A stretch of 40,051 nt of DNA from Streptomyces sp. MBT53 (lineage in GTDB: Bacteria > Actinomycetota > Actinomycetes > Streptomycetales > Streptomycetaceae): positions 21,457-61,507 of the forward strand of contig NZ_JAEQAZ010000147.1 of assembly GCF_016654115.1 (NCBI RefSeq), given 5' to 3'. Made by a program: the position numbers and the translations under genes. Positions 33,821-40,051 of the stretch are shown here, one piece after another. Each line of letters begins with the position of its first letter. The first letter of the stretch is position 1. The notes beneath the pieces were generated by a model, which saw only the letters and a list, made by a program, of their open reading frames with translations, made no database searches and was not told where the DNA came from.

Positions 33821-34231
33821 CCTAGGAGTCCTCGGAGTTACTCGCCGACGGCAGCCTGTTTGACCACAGCGCCCCGTGCGCCCCGGCATCTTACGGTCCG
33901 CTTCCTCACTGAAATCCGGCCGGTCGCGAAAGTCGTCGCTGCCCCACGCGACCGACTGAGTTACAACTTTCTTTACGGGTTCGAGCACGGCGGTGTAGGT
34001 GATACTGGACGCCACGTAGAGCCTCTGGTTGTACGGAACGTGATCTTCGCAGACCCGTTCCTACCAGGGGCTTCACTCATGTCTGACACCGAGTCAGCAT
34101 CCCGCCGTCCGGCATCATCACACACCGCAACCGTCACGTTGCCGAGAAGACTTCAATGAGCGCCTTGTCGCTTAGCGAGGCGATGTCTGGAGGATGCCTC
34201 GGGCTGATGCTCCGCTGACTTCGGGCGGAGA
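33821..34231. other. Gene-free stretch within the island
   Basis: About 410 bp with open frames on both strands that overlap each other (33860-34159 plus; 33650-34015 minus) but no recognisable domain and no good start region. It could contain the worn 5' part of a lost minus-strand gene, beginning MASSITYTAVLEPVKK. I do not call a gene. Confidence 0.4.
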
Positions 34232-34258
34232 TTGCAACCTTGCAAAACGGAGTTGCCC
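34232..34258. promoter_or_regulatory. TTGCAA-type repeats upstream of the TRADD-TM-like gene
   Basis: TTGCAA occurs at 34232-34237 and 34240-34245, two bases apart, with TTGCCC at 34253-34258. TTGCAA-N2-TTGCAA is itself an inverted repeat. The group lies about 55-80 bp before the ATG at 34313, where an operator or promoter element is expected. Interpretation is tentative. Confidence 0.45.
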
Positions 34259-34312
34259 GGTAGCGAGGAGTGCTAGCTTCCTCATCACGTCCACGCTCGG
34301 GGGAGAGTAAGC

Positions 34313-35083
34313 ATGGTCAGAACTGAAACCTATGTATCTGCAAAGCAGTCCGAAATCGCGGTTATTCTTACTACCGTGGTGTCCGCAGGGCTGGTTATCT
34401 TTTTCGGCTGGATCGCTGATGCTTCGTACTGGTTCACCGTTCCCGTTGGCGTTCTTTTCGGTCTGCTCGCATTCGCATGCTCGGCAATCTTGCTCGGTAC
34501 CGCGTCAACGCAATTCGACCCCCGCCGTGAAGACCAACTGCTCAATGAACTCCGAGGCGATGACCGTCAGCTAGGGATGCTGTCCGAGCTGAATCGTCAA
34601 GAAGTTCTCCGATATCACGACATCGTCACCAAGCAAGCTGACCACTCATTCCGGTCGGGCCAGTTGGCTGCGACGGCGGGTCTAGTGGCAGTAGGTGTAT
34701 GCCTGTGGGTCGGCCTCCAATATGACGGCCCTAATGCGAAAGCGTTTAGCGGTGTTATTGCTGCCATCTCCACCGCCGTAGCCGCTTACATCAATCGCAC
34801 CTACATGCGCATGTATGAGAAGTCCATCGATCAACTGAGTCGATATTTCGATCAGCCTGTCGTTACCGGGTATTACCTGACGGCGGAACGGATGGCGAAA
34901 ACAGATCTACAAGAGGGTCTTCGTCAGCGAATCATTGAGTCTGTTCTTGAGACCGCAATGCACATCACCAAAAGGGAGTCCGATGCTCCGCCCGCCAAAA
35001 GAGAGGGCTCTCAGGAACAAGGTGAGGTGGAGGGAGCCTCCAGCAAAGCGGATGCAGGAGAGGGGGGTAGCGCACCAGCGTGA
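34313..35083 (+). CDS. Membrane protein resembling the TRADD-N-associated TM domain
   Basis: 256-aa protein with two pairs of hydrophobic segments, about residues 12-34/40-63 and 118-140/143-160. Between them is the motif LNRQEVLRYHDIVTKQADHS, followed by FRSGQLAATAGL; after the second pair comes RTYMRMYEKSIDQLSRYFDQ. This arrangement resembles the two-TM domain that accompanies TRADD-N modules in bacterial conflict/signalling proteins (CyanoTRADDas type). The tail from about 220 is charged and low complexity. Base composition is visibly lower in GC than the flanking genes, suggesting transfer. The ATG follows GGGGGAGAG. Function unknown; a membrane effector role is inference. Confidence 0.65.
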   Translation: MVRTETYVSAKQSEIAVILTTVVSAGLVIFFGWIADASYWFTVPVGVLFGLLAFACSAILLGTASTQFDPRREDQLLNELRGDDRQLGMLSELNRQEVLRYHDIVTKQADHSFRSGQLAATAGLVAVGVCLWVGLQYDGPNAKAFSGVIAAISTAVAAYINRTYMRMYEKSIDQLSRYFDQPVVTGYYLTAERMAKTDLQEGLRQRIIESVLETAMHITKRESDAPPAKREGSQEQGEVEGASSKADAGEGGSAPA

Positions 35084-35314
35084 GACTGGCATGCAAGCGG
35101 TCCGCACACTGCCTGAGTGAACCGGGTTGCGTGGCGGCCAGCGCGTGCTTCGTCTATTTCTACGGGCTCGCCGCCAGCGGATGGGAGGAACGGCCAATTC
35201 CGCGACTGGGAACCGGACAAACAGCGGAAAGTTCAGGCCACGGATCTTGTGTGGCGCCTGTGGCTCCATGAGAGTGATGATTCGACACGTGTTCGATTCT
35301 TCTTAGGGGGAGAA

Positions 35315-35779
35315 ATGAAGGCGCGTTTTATCGTCCCGCTTCTCGCGGCGGGGGCCCTGCTGGTGCCGGCTGCCACGGCGTCGGCTGCTCCGAGCGGCAG
35401 CACGGGAAGGGCCGTCGCGAAGCCTGCTGCCTTTCCCGTGTGGTGCACGTTCCAGGGTGAGAAACCGTTCCAGGTCACCCAAGGCGGCCCACTTTACGCC
35501 CAGGGCCATTACACGGGTTGCTCAACTCCGGCACCCGACCAGTGCCGGGCCCAGGTCGATCTTCAGGAGTACGTGCGCGACGGGTACTGGCGCGCGGTGA
35601 AGCACAAGGACAGCGGATGGACCAAGTGCAGCGGGCGCTACACCACTCCAGGGCTCACGTGCGTGCATGATGGAGAGAAGGAGACGTACAACACTCAGGT
35701 GACCTTGCAGGTCGAATACGAGGGACGCTTCAGCGAACCGGGAATCGCAGACACGAGCAACACCGTGATTGACTGCTGA
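35315..35779 (+). CDS. Small secreted protein of unknown function
   Basis: 154-aa protein with a clear Sec signal peptide: MKAR, hydrophobic core and cleavage after TASA (about residue 25). The mature part is beta-rich with six cysteines, likely three disulfides. The ATG at 35315 follows AGGGGGAG and a good terminator follows at 35795. No domain recognised. It sits between the TRADD-TM-like and VOC genes, but with a separate promoter region of about 230 bp. Confidence 0.75.
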   Translation: MKARFIVPLLAAGALLVPAATASAAPSGSTGRAVAKPAAFPVWCTFQGEKPFQVTQGGPLYAQGHYTGCSTPAPDQCRAQVDLQEYVRDGYWRAVKHKDSGWTKCSGRYTTPGLTCVHDGEKETYNTQVTLQVEYEGRFSEPGIADTSNTVIDC

Positions 35780-35794
35780 ATTCCGTTCACCCGT

Positions 35795-35828
35795 AACGGC
35801 CTGCCGGATTGATTCGGTAGGCCGTTTT
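35795..35828 (+). terminator. Rho-independent terminator after the secreted-protein gene
   Basis: 12-bp stem AACGGCCTGCCG / CGGTAGGCCGTT with one G-T wobble and an 8-nt loop, followed by a run of four T. Confidence 0.88.
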
Positions 35829-35864
35829 CGGCTTCGGTCGCACAGATGAAAGTGAGGCAGCAGC

Positions 35865-36137
35865 ATGCACGTTCATTTTGAAGCAGTAGACCCAGAGAAA
35901 ATGATCAAGTTCTGGGGCAGCATCCCGGGTTGGGGTGGGTACAGCGTCGGCGAAGCGGAATCTCCGGCTGTACTACCGGTCGTCACGGTCCTCGTCGGAA
36001 CGATCGCCGAACAGGTTCAGACGCTGATCGCCAAGGGTGCGTCTCTCGTGGAACCTCACGATTGCATGCACGCCCTGATGACGGATCCGGAAGGCAACAG
36101 GTTTATGGTGGTGCTCGACCCCGATCACGAAACATGA
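35865..36137 (+). CDS. Short VOC/glyoxalase-like protein
   Basis: 90-aa protein. The start HVHFEAVDPEKMIKFWGSI and end ALMTDPEGNRFMVVLDPD look like the first and last parts of a VOC (glyoxalase/bleomycin-resistance) domain. The middle is shorter than usual by about 20-30 residues. It may be a shrunken or degenerate copy, and the metal site is uncertain. ATG at 35865 after GTGAGGCAGC. It ends 47 bp before the IS630 element. Confidence 0.6.
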   Translation: MHVHFEAVDPEKMIKFWGSIPGWGGYSVGEAESPAVLPVVTVLVGTIAEQVQTLIAKGASLVEPHDCMHALMTDPEGNRFMVVLDPDHET

Positions 36138-36185
36138 CGTTCTCCAGCGTGGATGTGGCCCGGCGTACGGCACTTACAACGGCTA

Positions 36186-37335
36186 CTGAGCTTGAACTCA
36201 TGAAGTCGTTGGGGTGGGGGAAAGGCCGGTTCCGGTGAGGCATCCGTCGATGAGGTGGGGGCGGTACTGGATCTTCCTCATCCCGTGTCGGATGGTCTGG
36301 ATGAGGTGCTCGGGAGTGGTGAAGGCGGTGTTGGAGAGCCAGCCGCGGCGCAGCAGTGGCCAGATGCCTTCGACGGGGTTGAGGTCGGGTGCGTAGGAGG
36401 GCAGCTGGTAGACGGTCAGCCAGTCCTGCCGGTCGATGAACTGCCGCATGCCGTAGGCGAGGTGGACGTTGAGGTTGTCCCAGACGAGCACGATCGGCCC
36501 GCCGAGCTGCTGGTGTGCGGGGATGAGCAGGTCGCGGTAGTTGGTCCAGGCGAAGCTCTTGCGTCCGTCGCGTCGGCCGTCGTCGCGGCGGGGTCGGTAG
36601 ATCAGCCGGGAGCGTTCACCAGGCTTGTAGCAGGTCAGGGCGGCGATCGAGATCCGGCGGCGGGAGCGGCCTCGAACCCGGATCACGGGTGTCTTGCCGC
36701 GGCGGGCCCAGGTGCGGGCGATCGGCGGCGTCATCGAGAAGCCGGACTCGTCCTCGAAGACGATCCAGGCGTCGAGCGCCGCCGCGAGGTTTCCACCTGC
36801 GGCCAGGTCTCCTTCACCCAGCCGGTGACCAGGTCCTCGTCCCGCTCGACCGCTCGTCTGGCCGGCACCTGGCAGGAGAAGCCGTGCCGGATCAGCAGCT
36901 TGCGCACCCCTTGCAGGGTGTAACTCTTGTGGAAGCGGCGGCCGATCACGGTCTTGATCCTCGACAGCGTCCACCGCTGATCCGGCCAGCCGTGCGCAAC
37001 CGGCCCCTTCACCAACTCCGCCTCCAGCTGGGCGAACTGGGCCTCGCTCAACCGGGGCGGCGAGGCGGATCCTGCCGACCGCAGAGCCCGCGGGCCGCCC
37101 TTGTCCCACAACCGCCGCCACCGCTGCACCGACCGGACGCTGATCCGTAACTCCTTGGCGATCGCCGAGCACGGCTCGCCCCGGGCGAAGCCCTCGGCCG
37201 CCTTCATCCGAATCCCCTCGCGGAACTGCCGGCGCTCGTCCGACAGACCGCCGCCCTGCGCATACCTCATAACAGACGGCGTACCGCGAGGATCAAGCCC
37301 TGTCAGCAGCTACGACAACCCGAGTTCAAGCTCAG
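36186..37335 (-). mobile_element. IS630-family insertion sequence with TA target duplication
   Basis: 1150-bp element with terminal inverted repeats. CTGAGCTTGAACTC at 36186-36199 is matched exactly in inverse by 37322-37335, and similarity continues further inward (about 20 of 25 positions). The dinucleotide TA flanks both ends (36184-36185 and 37336-37337), as expected for IS630 insertion at TA. It holds one transposase gene split by a frameshift. Confidence 0.92.
36198..37270 (-). CDS. IS630-family DDE transposase, split by a frameshift
   Basis: The first frame starts at the ATG at 37270 and carries the HTH part (SAIAKELRISVRSVQRWRRL) and winged-helix region. It stops at 36731. The catalytic part lies in the other frame, with IVFEDESGF (first D), VLVWDNLNVH (second D) and DLNPVEGIWPLL (E), ending at 36198 inside the terminal repeat. 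The switch is near 36788-36793 in GAAACCTCGCGGCGG. One missing base in a C run would give continuous VETLAAALDAW and a 357-aa protein. Whether this is programmed frameshifting or an inactivating deletion cannot be told. All catalytic residues are present. Confidence 0.85.
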
Positions 37336-37546
37336 TAACTGTCGTCGGCTGAGGCTCAGAGACTCTTGGCCCAGGCTCCGCTAAGGGACGTTTGAAGCGA
37401 AGAGACTGTGCCATTCGTGTGCCAGATCCTGCGGGGAACCACGGGGACTGATCCCGGATGCGATCAGAGCACCAACCCACCCCGCCGCGGGTCATCCCAG
37501 CAACCGTCTCCAAGAGACCCAGGCTTCCCAAGCTGAGAGGCAGCAT

Positions 37547-37738
37547 TCAGACGTCGGGCACCCTCTCGACCGCGTCGAGGGGCACATCGATGCCGGTGTC
37601 GTCTCCGAAGATCTGCACAATCAGCTGTACGCGGTGGCGCTCCTGGTCAAGCGCGCGCACCGGCCCCGTGAGCTGCGCGAAGGGGCCATCAATTACCAGG
37701 ACAGTGTCCCCTGGCTGTAGCTCCAGGCCACTCGGCAT
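37547..37738 (-). CDS. Stand-alone NusG-type KOW-domain protein
   Basis: 63-aa protein from the ATG at 37738, with AGGGAG six bases upstream; an in-frame GTG two codons earlier is an alternative. Nearly the whole sequence matches the C-terminal KOW domain of NusG: PGDTVLVIDGPFAQLTGPVR near the start, then RVQLIVQIFGDDTGIDVPLD and VERV at the end. The NusG N-terminal polymerase-binding domain is absent. KOW domains contact ribosomal protein S10 or Rho in NusG. A free KOW could act as a modulator of that interaction, but this is inference. Confidence 0.72.
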   Translation of the reverse strand: MPSGLELQPGDTVLVIDGPFAQLTGPVRALDQERHRVQLIVQIFGDDTGIDVPLDAVERVPDV

Positions 37739-37843
37739 GGTCACTCCCTGACGGCGTAGGCCGGTCCGAACTTGATGGTGATTCCCAAGACCCTAAGGTG
37801 CCGACACCCGGGGCCCGTCTCAGTTTCCGTCTCATTCAGCCAC

Positions 37844-37916
37844 GTTCACCGCCGTTCAGAGGGAGCCAAGGGGCCAAACCATCTCGGCGACCAGCCGACC
37901 TTGAACGCAGGTGAAC
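37844..37916. repeat. Inverted repeat of GTTCAC/TGAACG blocks
   Basis: GTTCACCGCCGTTCA (37844-37858) and TGAACGCAGGTGAAC (37902-37916) are inverted copies matching at 13 of 15 positions, 43 bp apart. Each arm holds two GTTCA half-sites in direct orientation. Candidates are integrase arm sites, an operator pair or a large stem-loop. Which one cannot be settled by eye. Confidence 0.6.
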
Positions 37917-38026
37917 GCCCTTGTACGAGCGCCACCACCCCACCACCACAGTTGGAAAAACTGTTGGTGACCGTCAAGTTGGGCGTGCGCCACCCCCGGA
38001 TCCACGACACGTGATCAGGTGAGAAC

Positions 38027-38491
38027 GTGGAGACCATCATCGCCAGTGCCATAGCCGTTCTGGGAACCCTGCTCGGCTCGGGGCTCACCCTGGCGTTCCA
38101 GCAGCACACCACCGACAAGGGGCACCAGTTCACCCGCCGCGAGAAGCTCCGGCAAGAGCGACTGGATGCCTACTCCGCCTACGCCGGCGCGCTCATCAAC
38201 TACCGTCGCTGCCTGGTACACCTCTGGTTCTGCGAGCACGAGCAGCCACCACCGGAGAACCCCGACGCTGTGCGGATCCGCGCCTACGATCTGCGCTCCA
38301 ACGCCCAGGAGGCGCTGTTCCGGGTGCAGATGCTCACAGATGACGAAACCCTGGCCCAGACCGCGGAAACCGTGCTCACGGACATCACGGCACTGTCCAA
38401 GTCGGGTACCGGAACTGATCTTGACCAACGCAGAGTCACCACCCGCGACGACGTCAGCCGACTGGTGAAAGCATCAAAGCACCACCTCTGA
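38027..38491 (+). CDS. Membrane-anchored helical protein of unknown function
   Basis: 154-aa protein from the GTG at 38027. An N-terminal hydrophobic segment (IIASAIAVLGTLLGSGLTLAF) is followed by a charged helix (RREKLRQERLDAYSAYAGAL) and a largely helical cytoplasmic region. The topology resembles many small actinobacterial membrane-tethered proteins. No catalytic motif seen. It lies at the right end of the island. Confidence 0.68.
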   Translation: METIIASAIAVLGTLLGSGLTLAFQQHTTDKGHQFTRREKLRQERLDAYSAYAGALINYRRCLVHLWFCEHEQPPPENPDAVRIRAYDLRSNAQEALFRVQMLTDDETLAQTAETVLTDITALSKSGTGTDLDQRRVTTRDDVSRLVKASKHHL

Positions 38492-39067
38492 GACACATCC
38501 CGATGGACTTGTTCGCACCGCAGGTCCATCACAAGGCGCGCACCAACGAGACCGCACCACAAGCGCACCAGAAAGAGCGGGGACCAGCGGGGGAACCACG
38601 GTGAAGCGGGTCGGCCACGACGAGGCCACGCCGTAGCCATTCGGCCAGGTCAGCGCCTGAACCTCCCACGAATGCCCGCAGCTTCCCAAGCCGATGTCCG
38701 GCGACTCTCCGGGCATTCCTGCGGCCGCCTCGCTGGGCCGTCTACGGGCCGTCCGAGGCTGACCAACGACGACCACCAACGATCAGTGACGACCGCAACC
38801 GTGCAGCTCGTCGACGAGATGGAGGGTGACCCCGCACCCCACCGACGACCGCGATCAATACATGCGCTACTGAGCACAACGTGACGCCCGCACACGCCCC
38901 CAACCGGCCGCGCGCGCCCTCTTGTTGACCCGTGCTTTACCTGCGACTCTGAGAGTCCCCCCACTTGTGAACTTGTGAATCCGGTAACTAGCAGACCTCG
39001 GCCGGGCGACCGCCGGACCCGAGGCCCGTTCGCCGATCCGGATTCCACTAGGAGGTGGCCTCATCCC
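38492..39067. other. Gene-free region at the right end of the island
   Basis: About 575 bp with no convincing gene. It contains short iterated ACGACC/AACGA motifs around 38762-38800, the second copy of the hisN-end repeat at 38862-38873, and a tandem ACTTGTGA repeat at 38963-38978. The last is about 90 bp before the CBS gene and may belong to its promoter. Confidence 0.5.
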
Positions 39068-39460
39068 ATGTTGGTCCGCGACGCCATGAGCACGGTGGTT
39101 CTCACCATCGGCCCCGCCCACACCCTCCGCCAGGCAGCCGCCCTGATGGCCTCGCGCCATGTCGGCGCGGCCGTGGTTCTCGACCCCGACGCCGGCGGTA
39201 TCGGCATCCTCACCGAACGGGACATCCTCAACTCGCTCGGCAAGGGCCAGAACCCGGACACCGAGCGCGCCCACGCCCACACCACCACCGACGTCGTGTT
39301 CGCCACCCCGGCCTGGACGCTGGAGGACGCGGCGAGCGCGATGGCCCACGGCGGCTTCCGCCATCTCATCGTTCTCGACCGCGCCGAGCCCGCCGGCATC
39401 GTCTCGGTCCGCGACATCATCCGCTGCTGGGCACCCGCGCGACAGCAGGTTCCGGCCTGA
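39068..39460 (+). CDS. CBS-pair domain protein
   Basis: 130-aa protein made of two CBS motifs, about residues 1-60 and 70-125. The first includes LRQAAALMASRHVGAAVVLD and GILTERDIL; the second includes LEDAASAMAHGGFRHLIVLD and GIVSVRDIIR. CBS pairs bind adenine nucleotides and act as energy sensors. As a single-pair protein it must act in trans. The ATG at 39068 follows GGAGGTGG. It precedes the Fur-family gene with a 100-bp gap containing that gene's promoter. Confidence 0.9.
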   Translation: MLVRDAMSTVVLTIGPAHTLRQAAALMASRHVGAAVVLDPDAGGIGILTERDILNSLGKGQNPDTERAHAHTTTDVVFATPAWTLEDAASAMAHGGFRHLIVLDRAEPAGIVSVRDIIRCWAPARQQVPA

Positions 39461-39560
39461 CAACCGCCCGACCCAAACGGTTGGATCCAGTCCAAGTCCA
39501 GCAGTCCTCCAAAGTCACACCTATTCGGGAACTGGTCACGTTGCTGTTAGGCTGGCCTGC

Positions 39561-39977
39561 ATGAGTGACCTTCTGGAGCGGCTGCGCGGACGCGGATGGC
39601 GGATGACCGCACAGCGGCGCGTCGTGGCCGAAGTGCTCGACGGCGACCACGTCCACCTGACCGCCGACGAGGTCCACTCCCGTGCCGTGGCCAAGCTGCC
39701 TGAGATCTCCCGGGCGACGGTCTACAACACCCTCGGCGAGCTGGTCTCCCTCGGCGAGGTCCTCGAAGTCGCCACGGACAAGCGGGCCAAGCGCTACGAC
39801 CCGAACGCGCACAGCCCGCACCACCACCTGGTCTGTGCCAACTGCGGCCAGATCCGTGACGTCCACCCCGGCGGCAACCCCCTCGCCGACCTCCCCGACT
39901 CGGAGCGCTTCGGCTTCACGGTCTCGGACGTCGAGGTGACGTACCGCGGGCTGTGTCCGAACTGCGCGAGCGCGTAG
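39561..39977 (+). CDS. Fur-family metal/peroxide-responsive repressor
   Basis: 138-aa Fur-superfamily regulator. The winged helix covers residues 1-80 (RMTAQRRVVAEVL, ISRATVYNTLGELVSLG). The dimerisation part has HHHLVCANCG and LCPNC, giving structural zinc cysteines C92, C95, C132 and C135, with H87-H89 in the usual metal region. This fits the Fur/PerR branch more than Zur or Nur, but the sensed metal cannot be assigned. It acts as a repressor on DNA boxes not identified here. It is followed by a strong terminator. Confidence 0.9.
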   Translation: MSDLLERLRGRGWRMTAQRRVVAEVLDGDHVHLTADEVHSRAVAKLPEISRATVYNTLGELVSLGEVLEVATDKRAKRYDPNAHSPHHHLVCANCGQIRDVHPGGNPLADLPDSERFGFTVSDVEVTYRGLCPNCASA

Positions 39978-39988
39978 CAAGTCCTTCC

Positions 39989-40051
39989 GCGAAGCCCCAA
40001 AGCCCCGGCACCCGTCCGTGTCGAACGGGTGCCGGGGCTTTGGGGCTTCGC
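39989..40051 (+). terminator. Very long perfect hairpin terminator after the Fur-family gene
   Basis: 27-bp perfect stem from GCGAAGCCCCAAAGCCCCGG onward (39989-40015), pairing with 40025-40051 around a 9-nt loop. It runs to the end of the window and may continue. Being symmetrical, it could stop transcription from both sides. Confidence 0.9.

Larger units (their letters stand above)
30680..38873. mobile_element. Putative decayed integrative element / genomic island after hisN
   Basis: The direct repeat ATGCGCTACTGA occurs at 30680-30691 (end of hisN) and at 38862-38873. TCAATA precedes both copies, directly abutting or two bases away. Between them lie genes of accessory type (XRE, DUF6879 and DUF6415 proteins, an IS630 element, lower-GC genes). 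Outside lie hisN on one side and a CBS/Fur pair on the other, which I recall as neighbours in S. coelicolor. No integrase, replication or transfer gene is visible, so the element would be a remnant. Boundaries and nature are inference. Confidence 0.45.

Noticed and set aside
33650..34015. Minus-strand frame beginning MASSITYTAVLEPVKK
   Set aside because: The N-terminus looks protein-like but the rest is Arg/Pro shadow overlapping the 33578 gene. No family recognised, so left as a possible remnant only.
1..40051. CRISPR arrays, tRNA or rRNA genes, integrase genes
   Set aside because: None seen: no regularly spaced repeats, no cloverleaf-like sequences and no tyrosine or serine recombinase motifs in any frame.

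Overview
The window is high-GC actinobacterial DNA from a Streptomyces. The gene order closely follows the stretch of the S. coelicolor chromosome that carries dasR/dasA, nrdAB, the albaflavenone genes, sigR/rsrA, aroA and hisN. That synteny is from memory and no alignment was run. Codon use, GTG starts, purine-rich ribosome binding sites and repeated four-base start/stop overlaps all fit Streptomyces.

Layout. 1-2405: dasA and dasR, divergent around a cluster of dre-like operators, for chitin/N-acetylglucosamine uptake and its global regulator. 2423-6809: carbon uptake, with cstA plus a YbdD-like gene and a DUF3311 protein plus a sodium:solute symporter. The cstA start region lies inside a long predicted hairpin. 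6915-15336: a GNAT enzyme, a cobalamin riboswitch with class Ia ribonucleotide reductase genes nrdA and nrdB, a secreted sedolisin protease, a lipoprotein, a small membrane protein and a GlxA/AraC-type regulator (nrdS-like). 15353-17817: CYP170A1-type P450 and epi-isozizaene synthase, the two-gene albaflavenone operon. 18127-25410, all on the minus strand: peptide deformylase, a TPR gene broken by a 20-bp tandem duplication, two membrane HD-domain proteins, rsrA, sigR (with the sigma-R' extension and a sigma-R-type promoter), a small alpha/beta hydrolase and an SRAP/HMCES-type peptidase. 25461-30691: an M50-like membrane peptidase, aroA, rsgA, a Gdx-type SMR exporter, a TetR regulator and hisN.

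30692 to about 38873 is accessory DNA between hisN and a CBS/Fur pair. The last 12 bases of hisN recur at 38862-38873, which suggests attachment-site-like ends, but I see no integrase, so this may be a decayed integrative element. It holds a divergent Streptomyces-type cluster (DUF6415-like and two small ORFs, against a frameshifted small ORF, a DUF6879 protein and an Scr1-type XRE regulator). It also holds a lower-GC membrane protein resembling the TRADD-N-associated transmembrane domain, a secreted protein, a short VOC protein, a complete IS630-family element with TA target duplications, a stand-alone NusG-like KOW protein and a membrane-anchored protein of unknown role. 39068-40051 returns to core genes and ends with a 27-bp-stem terminator.

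The items most worth following up are the cstA leader structure, the island with its TRADD-TM-like and KOW proteins, the imperfect duplication of the dasR 3' end, and the duplication-frameshift in the TPR gene.
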